A DNA stretch of 64,000 nt from Balaenoptera acutorostrata (GCF_949987535.1 NC_080073.1:24672116-24736115), one strand, 5' to 3'. Counted from the stretch's first letter, positions 1 through 11,937 are shown. Notes: generated from the sequence alone by a model not told the origin. Translations and numbers: made by a program.

Positions 1-81
1 AGTTCCCCGACCAGGGATCGAACCCATGCCCCCTTCAGTGGAAGTGTGGAGTCTTAACCACTGGACCTCCAGGGAAGTCCC
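1..81 (-). mobile_element. CHR-1-type tRNA-derived SINE, 5' part only
   Basis: Reverse complement begins gggacttccctggaggtcc and contains a tRNA-like B box (ggttcgatccctgg). The window edge cuts the element, so its body and tail lie outside. It has the short gggactt/ccagtggttaagactcc head typical of the CHR-1 class rather than the ggcgcagtgg head of CHR-2. Confidence 0.85.
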
Positions 82-733
82 AAGAGGTGCTGTTTTTAAA
101 TGTCTGGAAGAAATCAGCAGGCCCCAGGCATGCACTGAATCTGTATATGCATAGCTACGCTTATCCTAGAAACAAATGAATTTCTGAAATTCCATTCAAA
201 AAGTCATGTTAATTGAAAATATTTTTTTTCTCACCATATCTTAAAGAGGATTTTTTTTAAAAAGGGAACTTGATTTATGGTAGATGTCTGCTTTCTGCAA
301 ACTATAGGGCTTTTGATGAATTTTTCCTCCAAGCGTTTTGTCAGGTTAGGTGATCTTTCCATAAGGCCTCAGTTGTCAGGACTTCTTTAAAACTTTAGGG
401 TAAATTGAACTTTGATTTAGAGTAAATAAAACTGATATTTCCTTTCTTTTAAAATGATTGTTGTTTTGAAAACATAGTAAAGGTAGTAAAATGGAATATC
501 AGCAACTATTGAAATGGCAGAGCTAGATGTTCAGGCTTTTCTTCCCATTTTGAGGGAGGGGGAGAAGCAGAGAGAGAATGAATCACAACAGTAAGTAATG
601 CTATACTGGCTTATACTGAATGGTTACCTGAGAATCTCTTGATAATTCAGTATCATACCATTTTGACATCTCCGTCGTTTCTTTGGTGGAAGCAGGGTAG
701 GGGGGCTAGAAATTCCACTAACTGTATTAAGTA
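82..733. other. AT-rich unique stretch
   Basis: No recognisable repeat, exon or RNA gene. Short A and T runs only. Overlapping short ORFs here have no protein-like features. Confidence 0.6.
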
Positions 734-804
734 TTGGTTGGCCAAAAAGTTTGTTTGGGTTTTTCTTACAGAAAAACCCCAAATAACCTTTCTGGCCAAC
801 CCAA
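734..804. mobile_element. Palindromic mariner-type MITE
   Basis: A 71 bp element starts ttggttggccaaaaag and ends ctggccaacccaa. The two halves are imperfect inverted repeats of about 32 bp meeting at a short centre, so the whole unit can fold into a hairpin. A TA dinucleotide (732-733) sits directly before the left end, as expected for Tc1/mariner insertion. The form matches the short mariner-derived MITEs common in cetartiodactyl genomes; the family name is inferred. Confidence 0.75.
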
Positions 805-979
805 ATTTTCATGTTCATTATAAGAGGAAAGAAAACTATTTTAATACCCAACTATAAACTTTGTTAACAATCAACATTTTTTTTTTCTTTTTGAAAAGGT
901 GTGTATGTGTATATAATAAAATACTGAATATGCATACATTCCCAACAAGGAGATTGTGTTGTTTTGTAACCATTAGTGT

Positions 980-1170
980 AGGGTCCTGCTTAAGAACAAT
1001 CAGATAGCCTGGATTGGACCCCTAGCTCTTGCACTTGGTAGTCATGTGATTGGGTGAGTTGCTTTGTTTCTCTGCGCCTCAGTTTTCTGGGGTGGTTGTG
1101 AGGACTAAATGACCTAATATATGAGAAGTGCCTGACAGTTAGTGAGTACTATATAAATGTTGCCATCATC
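980..1170 (+). mobile_element. MIR SINE
   Basis: Follows the MIR consensus in order: cctagctcttgcacttggtag, tgtgattgggtgagttgcttt, ctctgcgcctcagtttt, gttgtgaggactaaatgacc, agtgcctgacagttagtgagtac. Diverged, ancient mammalian SINE. Confidence 0.8.
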
Positions 1171-1194
1171 CCCTCACTTAGCTCTGTGTTTTCC

Positions 1195-1340
1195 TTTGTA
1201 ATGACTGCATATATTACATTGTATGGCTTTACCATAATTTATTGAACCAGCCCTACTTTGGTGAATAGAGGTTGTTTTCATTTTTTGGTTCCAAATTATG
1301 TTGCAATGAATATCCTTGTATGTACACTTAACGCCTGCAT
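1195..1340 (-). mobile_element. Old L1 3' region fragment
   Basis: Antisense match to an older L1 (L1M type): tttaccataatttattgaacc, then gaggttgttttcattttttgg, then ttgcaatgaatatccttgta. Boundaries are approximate and no coding frame survives. Confidence 0.65.
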
Positions 1341-1439
1341 TTAGATCACGTCCTGGAGGTGGTAGGGTGATGCATACATGAATACCATATAGAGAATGCT
1401 GCTCTGTATCTTTTTCTAAATGCAGACCAGACTTTAAAT

Positions 1440-1670
1440 CTTGTCTCAAGCCACTTACTAGTTGTGTGACTGTAGGTGAGATACTTAGCCTCTCAGCACC
1501 TCAGTTTCCTCTTTGGTAAAATGGGTGGAACCACTAGTACCTACTTCAATGGTGGTTACAAGGATTACATGAGAAAAGCATGTAAAGCACTTAGGGGGAG
1601 TGGCTGACCCATAATAAACACACCAGACATGATGTAACCAAAGGAACAAGTAGGAACAGGATCATTATTG
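1440..1670 (+). mobile_element. MIR SINE
   Basis: Core cacttactagttgtgtgact, cctcagtttcctctttggtaaaatgggtgg, acaaggattacatgagaaaagc and a 3' cataataaac tail follow the MIR consensus. Confidence 0.85.
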
Positions 1671-3480
1671 TTACTGATAGCATTCGTGCTTCCCCAGAGC
1701 CCTGTTTCATGGTTCTCCAGTACATGAATAAATGAGCAGTGAGAGGTTTGCTACTTTCTTGGGATTATTATAAAGTAGGATAATGATGGCGTCTTTTGGA
1801 GAGCTGTGCGTTTTTGCTTCTTTCCCCACCCCCCTCCTGCTCTCTATACCTCACGTCCATCTGCTGTGCGGTAATGAGATTCATAAGAGAGGCTAGTTTG
1901 GGGAGAATGAATAGGTGCTCCGAGAGTCATCTTTGCTGCAAAGATCTCTTTTCCATCATCAGAGAGGTCTGCAAACAACTGTACATAATTTCTGATTTGG
2001 AGAAGAGAGATGGATTTTCAAGGAGGTGCCGATGGGAACCCCTTCCCAGGACATGTTTGTGGTTTTTGTTGGAGAGGGAGAAGTAGAACCAGTTGAGCTG
2101 TGATCATTCATGGTTTGCCTGCCTGAAAGGACCTGGGCTTTGGAAGTGATTTTTACCTGTTGAAATGCAATCGTTCTGAGTATTATGAGTGCTGCATACA
2201 GGAGAGTGAGTTGCCGGAATGAAAATGGGAAGCAGTTCCCACCACTGCCCTGTTGACCTCCTGAAACTTTCCGGGTTCATATCACCATCTGCTCTAGTGA
2301 GGCTTGATTCCTGAAGGGTTAACAGTCCTAGCTTTGTGTCCATCGGGTCTGGAAAATGCAGCTCTTTGTCCTGTCAAGACCATTTTTCATTTCTTGTAGC
2401 ACCTGACTTGTTTTCACAAACACTTGGAAGCCCAGCAGTCCTCCCCTTGGAGGGGAGATAAAACGGGTCACATCCCCTACCAAGTGGTCCTGAGAGGCAA
2501 GCCCCATCAGTTTTACCTGCAGCCATCTCGGGCATCTGTTTTCCGTGACTGCCACAGAGTTGTGCATTCCAGACTCATTCTCGGCTGGTTACGAGGAGCA
2601 GGCTGGCTGACAGAATAAAGACTTCTTTTGCGGCATTGTCCATTCAGTTGGTGGCTTGTTTGAAGCAAAATGGTTCTCTCCTCTTAAACTCTCTGCCTTT
2701 GCCGCTGTACAAAAGAGACAGACATAAAAGCGTTTGGAGAGGTTAGGAATGAAACCTCATGTAATTACTATAGGAAATGGCTTAACAATGTTGGGATTTG
2801 GTATTTTGCTGTAGTTCTGTAGAGTCCTTACTTGACAAGACTACTCCTAGGACTATTGGAAATGATTGATTCTTCCTAGACATTTCTAACGGTGTTCTTA
2901 AATTGACTCCATTTGCCTTCTCTGGCTGTGTCGGTGTCTCCAGTTACAATCTCGCATTGAATAATGATTCCTCTGAATTTGGTTGGTGATCAGATGGTGA
3001 AGTTGTATAGCTTTATGATGCCTAAAAGCTGGTTTTCCCGAAAAATCCTATCTTTTGCCTTCTACATCTCAGGGTCACTCTGGAAATTGGACATGGCCTG
3101 GTGAGGGTCAAGATTGAGGGTTTAAAATAACACACGTTATTTTGCTGCATCTGTCGTGGGAAGAGGCTCCATCCTTTCCTTCTTCAGTATCTGCCTTTGT
3201 CAGGGATCCCTAATTCTGTCTTTAGGTCATCTGTCTATACACACTAAATACGTTTAAAATGACAAACAAGCTCACTGTACTCAAAGAAAATTTCCCACCT
3301 TCCTCCATCCCTTATTTCAAAGAAGTGTTTCCAAGAAGCTTCCTTCTGACAGACCAGCTCAGGCATGAAGTTTCTTTTCCTGGTTTTGAGGTAAAGCTCA
3401 TATGTTGAGATTTTAGGTCTATGAGAAATTTCTCACCCTCCCTCTCTTTCACTGATCCTCTGTTATAAGACAACGTTGTC
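1671..3480. other. Unique stretch without identified gene
   Basis: No repeat is recognised over about 1.8 kb. Overlapping ORFs of 64-96 codons occur on both strands but lack domain-like features. The part at 2640-2960 has balanced composition and could be a conserved noncoding element; alignment would be needed to tell. Confidence 0.5.
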
Positions 3481-3484
3481 AGGT

Positions 3485-3688
3485 AGCTAAGGATGTAGGC
3501 TCTGAAGCTTGATAGCCTGGGCTCAAATTTCAGCTCTGCTACTCTCTAGCTGTGTGACCTTGGGCAAGTTTCTTAACCTCTCTGGTGGCCAGTGTCTTCC
3601 TTTTCAATGCGGATAATAATAGTAACTACCTCATAGTACAGTGTCTGGCACGTAGTAAATAATCATTAAATGTTAGCAATTATTAATC
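3485..3688 (+). mobile_element. MIR SINE, well preserved
   Basis: Nearly complete: ggctctgaagcttgatagcctgg, cagctctgctactctctagctgtgtgaccttgggcaag, ttcttaacctctctgg, ggataataatagtaactacctcatag, tgtctggcacgtagtaaataatc. Confidence 0.9.
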
Positions 3689-3726
3689 AGCAGACATTTG
3701 TTGTGAGCCTGCTGTGAACTTGGCGT

Positions 3727-3772
3727 TACGGATGATGATGGTGTTGATGACGATCATGGTGATGATAGCAAA
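3727..3772. repeat. Imperfect GAT/GTT trinucleotide-rich tract
   Basis: Short imperfect run gatgatgatggtgttgatgacgatcatggtgatgat. Confidence 0.6.
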
Positions 3773-3787
3773 AAGCAACATCAGTAG

Positions 3788-4016
3788 TGATGGTTAACAT
3801 TTATTCTACGTGTACAATGTGCTAGACCCTGTGTTAAGAGTTTGACATACATTGTATCATAAGAATCTCAAAACAATTCTATGAGGGGGAAGTACTGTTG
3901 TAATGTCCAACTTTGCCAAGGAAACTGAATGTTAACAGTGTTATGTAACTTTCTACTGGTCAGTGCTAGAAAGTGGTAGAGCCAGGATTTGAATCTGGGC
4001 TGTCTGATTTCAATCG
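3788..4016 (-). mobile_element. MIR SINE
   Basis: Antisense MIR: acatttattctacgtgtac, gtgctagaccctgtgttaagag, atctcaaaacaattctatgag, aaggaaactgaatg and agtggtagagccaggatttgaatc. Lies back to back with the plus-strand MIR at 3485. Confidence 0.85.
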
Positions 4017-4284
4017 GGCTTGAGTTTTAATTTCAGTGCCACATCAGTCACATTAAAATGAGCTCCATTTTGAGTCTGTTTCACCTATCCCTTTAAACAA
4101 GGAGATTAGACTCAAATTAGTTTTACTGGGCAAAGATATTTACAGTAGATGCTGTTCGTGGTGGCTTTCCTCTCCCACCGTTGGGTTGTTTGCTCAAATA
4201 TTATTCTGCTATAATTACACCCTTGGCCTGGGATCCCAGTTAACACAAATAACAACAACAGCTGCTTGTTCTTCTGAGAGGTCG

Positions 4285-4400
4285 TCTTGTGCCAAGTACA
4301 GACTAAGGAGCATTATTTCAATTACTCCTTACAACATAAGCCCATTTTACAGGCAAGGAAACTGAGACTTGGACAGGTTTATAACGTCTGTCAGTGTTTG
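4285..4400 (-). mobile_element. MIR SINE fragment
   Basis: Antisense MIR centre: gtgccaagtacagactaagg, attactccttacaac, cccattttacaggcaaggaaactgag. Confidence 0.75.
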
Positions 4401-4504
4401 GTGTTGATGAGGATGGTTACAGTTTTAGCAGCTCAGTTCCGTATTCACAAAACTATCCCGGAAGAGAGCATCATTGTAGTGGGAGGAAGAACAGCACAAT
4501 TAGG

Positions 4505-4680
4505 GACAGGATTCAGTTCCCTGCTCTCCTGTGCACCCATTGGGAAAATCCAGACAAATTGCTTTATTTCCCTCAAGCCCAGTTTCCTTCTCTTGCCAAT
4601 GAGCATGATGCTTCTCCTTTCTGGGGCTGTGTGTGGTAAGGCATATGTAGCTGTGAGGTAATGTATAAGAAAGCTCGCAA
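4505..4680 (+). mobile_element. Probable degenerate MIR
   Basis: Weak match in sense orientation (cagttccctgctctcctgtgc, attgctttatttccctcaagcccagtttcc). Could be chance similarity; the overlapping 124-codon ORF is not protein-like. Confidence 0.4.
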
Positions 4681-4745
4681 GTGTTAGATGGATTTAATAT
4701 GTGAATTCGGCTAACATTCACAAACATATGTGTTCATTGAGTGTC

Positions 4746-4933
4746 TTTTTTTTTTTCTTTTTTTCTTTTTGGCTGCGTCAGGTCTTTAGTTGTGGCACGC
4801 AGGCTCTTCATTATGGTGCGCGGGCTTAGTTGCTCCGCAGCATGCGGGATCTTAGTTCCTTGACCAGGGATCGAACCTGCGTCTCCTGCATTGCAGGATG
4901 GATTCTTTACCACTGGACCACTAGGGAAGTCCC
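4746..4933 (-). mobile_element. CHR-1-type SINE
   Basis: Read on the minus strand: gggacttccctagtggtccagtggtaaagaatcc head, B box ggttcgatccctggtc, tRNA-unrelated body (gcatgctgcggagcaactaag) and an A-rich tail seen here as a T-rich tract. Flanks gagtgtctt and aagtgtgtt are a probable decayed target-site duplication. Confidence 0.9.
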
Positions 4934-5110
4934 AAGTGTGTTATTTCTTAAAAGTGGGAAATAAGTAAACATTTGCCTATTTTTCAGATTTCTTGGAGGG
5001 ATATGTTAGAGTTAATGAAGAGTTTTGAGTCATAAAGTTTATTGCCTGCTGAGAAACAGTGGTCTCAATGAGTGAAGGCAACAAAAATGCTATCATTGAT
5101 TTCTCTAGGA

Positions 5111-5330
5111 CAGGGTTTCCCAAGCTTGACACGATAGACATTTTAGTCTGGACACCTCCGGTTGTGGGACGTCTGTGCATTGTGAGATGTTTAGTGACAT
5201 CCCTTGCCCTCTACCCTTTCCCTGCTAGTGGCATTCCTCTAGTTGTGAAAACAAAAAATGTCTTCAGATATTGCCATACATCCCTTGGGGCAGGAGGAGG
5301 AGCGATGTCACCCCCAGTTGCGAACCATTG
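5111..5330 (-). mobile_element. MER20 (hAT-Charlie nonautonomous DNA transposon)
   Basis: Terminal cagggtttccc / cgaaccattg inverted ends and internal features (gacattttagtctgg, gagatgtttagtgacatccc, cccagttgcgaacc) follow MER20 in antisense. Flanking 8-mers ctctagga and ctctgaaa share 5 of 8 bases, compatible with an old 8 bp hAT duplication. The 103-codon ORF over it is not a gene. Confidence 0.85.
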
Positions 5331-5335
5331 CTCTG

Positions 5336-8289
5336 AAATTATATATTGGAAACTAATTCACTTAAAATAAATATACTACAGGCTGGGTAAAGTGTGACAC
5401 TGAGTCCCTGTGGACAGTTTGCAAAATCTGGTCCACTCTGGATAAAGAGGAATTTTCCCAGGTATTTCAAGAGTGCCTTTCATGGGTACGAGCTCCATGT
5501 GATTAAAAGAAAAAAGCAGTGAGACAGACTGGCTGTCCAATATTTGGAAAGTTTTGAATATAATAAAATCAGTAGCAGGAAGATCTTTAAAGATGACGAA
5601 TAACCTTTCTTTCCCTCCCTTCCCTTCCCTTGGTTTTGTTATGTTAGTCTTATTCTGCCCGCACCTCCCCCCAACCCCGCCATGGTCTGCTTTGTTTTCT
5701 TGACATGGGAAGGTGATTCGTTTAACCATGTCTTTTTTTTTTTTTTCCTTTTGTCCTTTTTGGTGAGTCTCTGAGAGACTCAACTAGGACTGGGAGGTTT
5801 ATCTCCTGGAGAGTCAGTAGCTCTTGAAATCAGCAAGTGTCCTTTTTCGGGGTTAGAACCACTTAATTAGGCTCTAGGATTTCAGCTGCCTTCGAGCTGT
5901 GTGTATGAAAGGTGCTGAGACATCACAGAAATGGGCCTCTCATGTTAGCTCTTCCTGAGAGAAGTTTCTGGCAAGAGAAGAAATGCTCTTCAGTATCTCC
6001 CTGGAGCAGAATGTCTGTCTGTGTTTTTCAGAGGAAATTAGGTGATTCATTTAGTTAAAATTCAAGTGTGTCTTACTTTGTATATCAAAAGATGAAAATC
6101 TCAACTTTTAAACAAGAGAAAGCAGAAATGAATATTTTTTTCTTTTCTTTCCTCTTTTTAATTTTTAAAAGAATTCATTTTAGAGTTCCATTTTAATGGA
6201 TCAAGTGGCAGAGAAGCTGGCAGAGAAACCTAAGACTGCAGTTGTTATTTGCCCCTGCATAATGTGAGACACTTCTGAGAAGATGGTTTAAGTCATTAAG
6301 AGGGTATGGTTTTATTTATAGAAATTTAATTTATAGTATATTAAAAAAACAACTGGTTATATAGCTACAGTGGAGTTTCTTTGTTTTCATGTTTCAGAAA
6401 ATCTCTTTTCTATAAACGCCCTCTAAAATGGTTATAAATCAGTGCTTATTGTGAGCTCAAACACAGTGAGGATGGAAAGCGTCTACATAGACAATCAAAT
6501 GTATTTTTTTCTCCAAATTTCTGGTAAAAAATAACATGGAAATCTCCATAATTTGAGAAGGGCTTTTAAATGAGTTTATAAACTTTACATTCAAAACTGT
6601 AACAACCCAAATCTATGATATGTTATGAGATTCTGAAGTATATCTTCTTAAGTGTCTGAAATAGAATTATTTCATTATGGTTTTAGAGTTACCTTCTTGA
6701 ACTGAAAAGCTTTCAAACTTGGCCTTCTATGTACAGGTTCAGATATAAGTTCCAAAGGAATTCTATTTTTCATCAAGGGTAGGTAACAGAATTAAGTAGG
6801 TAGTAGTTAAGTATTTGTTATGATAGTTTATTTGTGGGCATTATTTTGTTTTAGTTAAGACTGAAGTGTCTACCATACAGTTTTCATTTTAGCTCTGAGT
6901 ACTCTGCATTGATGATAAGAATGTCTACCATTGAACTCAGGATGTGTCACTTGGGAATATGACCATATTTTTTCATACATGTAGTTTACAGGAAGAGACT
7001 GCCACCATACTTCACTTTGGAGCATGTACAGTGGGCAAAGAGCATATCTCAGGATGTCCAGATACTTATGAAAGGCTTGTTGCTATAGAGACCTCTGTGG
7101 ATAGCAGGTGCCGGAAGCTGGCATACACATGTCATGTTTATAACGCTATACTCATGCTGTGTGGTCCTAGAGCAGTGTAGCATTTAAAGAAGCATGGTCC
7201 CAACAAGAATTTTGATCTTCACTCATGTTTTTACGAGATATTGAAGGTGGTCCAAAATTACTGACTACTTGACAGCTCTCACTGAAATTTTCTGGCTTCT
7301 CTTTTCTCTAGCTCCTCAGTGTGTGAGGACTTTGCTGTCATTTACACCATCATGTACCACCATTCATTTCCTTAGCTGTGCTGCACAGAAATGTGTACAA
7401 TTTCTTCTCAACAGGTCCTGTTCCTCCAGTGGAAGGCAGCCTCCATTTTAACTCTGGTGTGGAAAACTATATCAGTTTGTCCCTTTTCTTTTCAACCAAT
7501 GGAGGTCAGGAAGGAAACTCGTTGGGAAAGAGAGAGGAAGAAATCCATGAACTCTCCCATATTAATGTTTTCATCACCTGCATATTGTGTAGTTGTTCCC
7601 AGATTTAGAATATCTTTGGAATCTTTCATTTTGAAAGTTGAAAGTATTTTAAAGATTTAAGGGGAGAGCTTTTTCACAAGTGGAGGAGGGATAAAGGTAA
7701 CACTATATGAATTTAACATGGAAGAGATCAGAGATGATAGATTTTGAATTATCCAGGTTCAAAGATTATTCACTGTTTGTATTACAACATAATAATGCAT
7801 AAAGTTGCCTCCGGGGTAACAGTTTTCCGGAATTGGCACTATCTGAAATAAGTTGGCACAGGGTTAATGAGATTTTATTTTAATAATTATGGTAACTTTG
7901 AAGAATAGCTGTTGCCTTAATTTTTTTTCTAGGCTTGCTTGATTGGGGTAAGTTAATTTTATTATTCACATGAGAAAATATTAAAGCATTGCACTAACCT
8001 TCCTGTAGGTCATCAATATATATAGTCATATCCTTGGGTCTCATTTACATTTTTTAGAAGATACTCATTTTATATGCCTGTATGTAAATTTTTACTACCT
8101 CGTGCTGAATCCCAGCACAGACTGTGTGGAAGAAATTAATTCTAATACCGCCCACACTCTTTCCCTGCCTTCTCTACAACTCTGCGCAAAACAGTGATTT
8201 TTACTTCAAATAAACTCCCACATGCTTGTGCAAATGTGCCACTATCACAGACCACAGGTATAGGGCAAATAGTATGGGCTGCATCTGGT
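5336..8289. other. Unique AT-rich stretch without identified gene
   Basis: Nearly 3 kb with no confidently named repeat. It holds a T run near 5732-5746 and pyrimidine-rich DNA at 6130-6160. The 135-codon minus-strand ORF at 5376-5783 includes a lysine-rich stretch encoded by the T run and is judged spurious. Confidence 0.5.
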
Positions 8290-8400
8290 CAGAAGTAACC
8301 ATGAACCCAGACAAGTCAATTAACTTTTCTAAGTCTTTTCTTTAATTGTCAAAAGGAGATAACTACCTTCTTGGGTGAATTGTTGTAAGCATTCATTGCG
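8290..8400 (+). mobile_element. MIR SINE fragment
   Basis: Degenerate sense MIR: gacaagtcaattaacttttctaag, ttaattgtcaaaaggagataactacc, ttgttgtaagcattcattg. Confidence 0.55.
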
Positions 8401-8637
8401 GGAATGTGTACATTGGTACAGCTACTATGGAAAACGTTATGGAGGTTCCTCAAAGAATTGAAAATAGAACTACCATAGGATCCAGCAATTTGAATATATC
8501 TGAAGGAAATGAAATCACTGTCTCAAAGAGATGTCTGCACCCCCCATGTTCATCACAGTATTATTTATAATAGCCAAGACACAGATGCAACCCAAGTTTC
8601 TATCAATGGATGAGTGGAAAAAGAAAATGTGGTGTAC
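8400..8637 (+). mobile_element. Older L1, 5' half of a split copy
   Basis: Matches the 3' end of L1 ORF2: tggtacagctactatggaaaacgttatggaggttcctc, accataggatccagcaatttg, agtattatttataatagccaag, gatgagtgg, aagaaaatgtggtgta. The homology stops where a younger L1 begins and resumes at 11938, so the two parts are one interrupted element. Confidence 0.8.
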
Positions 8638-8807
8638 TAAGAGGGAAGTTTATAGCAATACAATCTTACCTCAAGAAACAAGAAACATCTCAAATAAACA
8701 GCCTAACCATACACCTAAAGCAATTAGAGAAAGAAGAACAAAAAACACCCAAAGTTAGCAGCAGGAAAGAAATCGTAAAGATCAGATGAGAAATAAATGA
8801 AAAAGAA

Positions 8808-11425
8808 ATGAAAGAAACAATAACAAAGATCATTAAAACTAAAAGCTGGTTCTTTGAGAAGATAAACAAAATTGATAAACCATTAGCCAGACTCATCAAG
8901 AAAAAAAGGGAGAAGACTCAAATCAACAGAATTAGAAATGAAAAAGGAGAAGTAACAACTGACACTGCAGAAATACATAGGATGGTAAGAGATTACTACA
9001 AGCAACTGTATGCCAATAAAATGGACAACTTGGAAGAAATGGACACATTCTTAGAAAAGCACAACCTTCCAAGACTGAACCAGGAAGAAATAGAAAATAT
9101 AAACAGACCAGTCACAAGCACTGAAATTGAAACTGTGATTAAAAATCTTCCAGCATACAAAAGCCCAGGACCAGATGGCTTCACAGGTGAATTCTATCAA
9201 ACATTTAGAGAAGAGCTAACACCTATCCTTCTCAAAGTCTTCCAAAATATAGCAGAGGGAGGAGCACTCCCAAACTCATTCTATGAGGCCACCATCACCC
9301 TGATACCAAAACCAGACAAAGATGTCACAAAAAAAGAAAACTACAGGCCAATATCACTGATGAACATAGATGCAAAAATCCTCAACAAAATACTAGCAAA
9401 CAGAATCCAGCAGCACATTAAAAGGATCATACACCATGATCAAGTGAGGTTTATCCCAGGCATGCAAGGATTCTTCAATATCTGAAAATCAATCAATGTG
9501 ATATACCATATTAACAAACTGAAGGATAAAAATCATATGATCATCTCAATAGATGCAGAAAAAGCTTTTGACAAAATTCAACACCCATTTATGATAAAAA
9601 TTCTCCAGAAAGTCGGCATAGAGGGAACCTACCTCAACATAATAAAGGCAATGTATGACAAACCCACAGCCAACATCGTTCTCAATGGTGAAAAACTGAA
9701 AACATTTCCTCTAAGATCAGGAACAAGACAAGGTTGCCCACTCTCACTGTTATTATTCAACATAGTTTTGGAAATTTTAGCCACAGCAATCAGAGAAGAA
9801 AAAGAAATAAAAGGAATCCAAATCAGAAAAGAAGACGTAAGACTGTCACTGTTTGCAGATGACATGATACTATACACAGAGAATCATAAAGATGCTACCA
9901 GAAAACTATTAGAGCTAATCAGTGAATTTGGTAAAGTAGCAGGATACAAAATTAATGCACAGAAATCTCTTGCATTCCTATACACTAATGATGGAAAATC
10001 TGAAAGAGAAATTAAGGAAACACTCCCATTTACCATTGCAAAAAAACAAAAAAAAACAAAAAAAAACCCCACCTAGTAATAAGCCTACCTAAGGAGACAA
10101 AAGGCCTGTATGTAGAAAACTGTAAGACACTGATGAAAGAGATCAAAGACCATACAAACAGATGGAGAGATATACTATGTTCTTGGATCGGAAGAATCAA
10201 CATTGTGAAAATGATTATACTACCCAAAGCAATCTACAGATTCAATGCAATCCCTATCAAACTACCAATGGCATTTTTCACAGAACTAGAACAAAAAATT
10301 TCACAATTTGTATAGAAACACAAAAGACTCTGAATAGCCAAAGCAGTCTTGAGAAAGAAAAATGGAGCTGGAGGAATCAGGCTCCCAGACTTTAGACTAT
10401 GCTACAAAGCTACAGTAATCAAGACAGTATGGTACTGGCACAAAAACAGAAATATAGATCAATGGAACAGGATAGAAAGCCCAGAGATAAACCCACGCAC
10501 ATATGGTCACCTTATCTTTGATAAAGGAGGCAAGAATATACAATGGAGAAAAGACAGCCTCTTCAATAAGTGGTGCTGGGAAAACTGGACAACTACATGT
10601 AAAAGAATGAAATTAGGACACTTCCTAACACCATACACAAAAGTAAACTCAAAATGGATTAAAGACCTAAATGTACGGCCAGACCCTATCAAACTCTTAG
10701 AGGAAAACCTAGGCAGAACCCTCTATGACATAAATCACAGCAAGATCCTTTTTGACCCACCTCCTAGAGAAATGGAAATAAAACCAAAAATAAACAAATA
10801 GGACCTAATGAAACTTAAAAGCTTTTGCACAGCAAAGGAAACCATAGAAAAGACAAAAAGACAACCCTCAGAATGGGAGCAAATATTTGCAAATGAAGCA
10901 ACTGACAAAGGATTAATCTTGAAAGTATACAAGCAGCTCAGAATCAAAAAAACAGACAACCCAATCCAAAAATGGGCAGAAGACCTAAATAGACATTTCT
11001 CCAAAGAAGATATACAGATTGCCAACAAACACGTGAAAGGATGCTCAACATCACTAATCATTAGAGAAATGCAAATCAAAACTACAATGAGGTATTACCT
11101 CACACTGGTCAGAATGGCCATCATCAAAAAATTTACAAACTATAAATGCTGGAGAGGATGTGGAGAAAAGGGAACCCTCTTGCACTGTTGGTGGGAATGT
11201 AAATTGATACAGCCACTATGGAGAACAGTATGGAGGTTCCTTAAAAAACTAAAAATAGAACTGCCATACAACCCAGCTATCCCACTACTGGGCATATACC
11301 CTGAGAAAACCATAATTCAAAATGAGACATGCACCACAATGTTCATTTCAGCTCTGTTTACAATAGCCAGGACATGGAAGCAACCTAAGTGTCCATCGAC
11401 AGATGAGTGGATAAAGAGGATGTGA
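8808..11425 (+). pseudogene. L1 ORF2 remnant: reverse transcriptase and C-terminal domain, broken
   Basis: In intact L1, ORF2p primes reverse transcription at nicked chromosomal DNA. Visible here are the N-terminal RT motif SPGPDGF (about 9161-9181), RPISLMN (9346-9366), IDAEKAFD (9550-9573), TRQGCPLS (9725-9748), the catalytic FADD (9854-9865) and the C-terminal Cys/His cluster CWRGCGEKG...HCWWEC (about 11148-11200). Breaks: TGA at 9483-9485, a frame change at the A-rich tract 10040-10070, TAG at 10313-10315, TAG at 10799-10801, TGA at 11423-11425. Three of these fall where L1 normally has Trp and one where it has Arg, consistent with G-to-A or CpG decay. Dead copy. Confidence 0.9.
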
Positions 11426-11928
11426 CACATATATACAATGGAATATTACTCAGCCATAAAAAGAAATGAAACTGAGTTATTTTTAGTGAGGTGAATGGAC
11501 CTAGAGTCTGTCATACAGAGTGAAATAAGTCAGAAAGAGAAAAACAAATACCGTATGCTAACACATATATATGGAATAAAAGGTTCTGAGGAACCTAGGG
11601 GCAGCACAGGAATAAATACGCAGATGTAGAGAATGGACTTGAGGACACAGGGAGGGGGAAGGGTAAGCTGGGACGAAGTGAGAGAGTGGCATGGACATAT
11701 GTACACTACCAAATGTAAAATAGCTAGCTTGTGGGAGGCAGCTGCACAGCACAGGGAGATCAGCTCCGTGCTTTGTGACCACCTAGAGAGGTGGGATAGG
11801 GAGGGTGGGAGGGAGACGCAAGAGGGAGGGGATATGGGGATATTTGTATACATATAGCTGATTCACTTTGTTATACAGCAGAAACTAACACAACACTGTA
11901 AAGCAATTATACTCCAATAAAGTTGTTT
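11426..11928 (+). other. L1 3' UTR with G-quadruplex-type tract
   Basis: 3' UTR of the truncated L1. It contains a G-rich segment at 11791-11845 including five GGG runs with loops of 1-3 bases (11793-11813), a feature known from mammalian L1 3' UTRs, and ends in the AATAAA signal. Confidence 0.8.
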
Positions 11929-11937
11929 AAAAAAAAA

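Larger units (their letters stand above)
8638..11937 (+). mobile_element. 5'-truncated L1 retrotransposon inserted into an older L1
   Basis: About 3.3 kb comprising ORF2 from just after the endonuclease region, the 3' UTR, an AATAAA signal (11916-11921) and a short A tail (11929-11937). ORF1, the 5' UTR promoter and the endonuclease domain are missing, as expected of 5'-truncated target-primed insertions. The target-site duplication is visible as gaaaatgtggtgta before and aaaaatggtgta after the element. It cannot encode functional machinery. Confidence 0.92.

Noticed and set aside
5376..5783. 135-codon minus-strand ORF with a lysine-rich run
   Set aside because: The lysines come from a T run on the plus strand; no splice sites, domain or homology was recognised.
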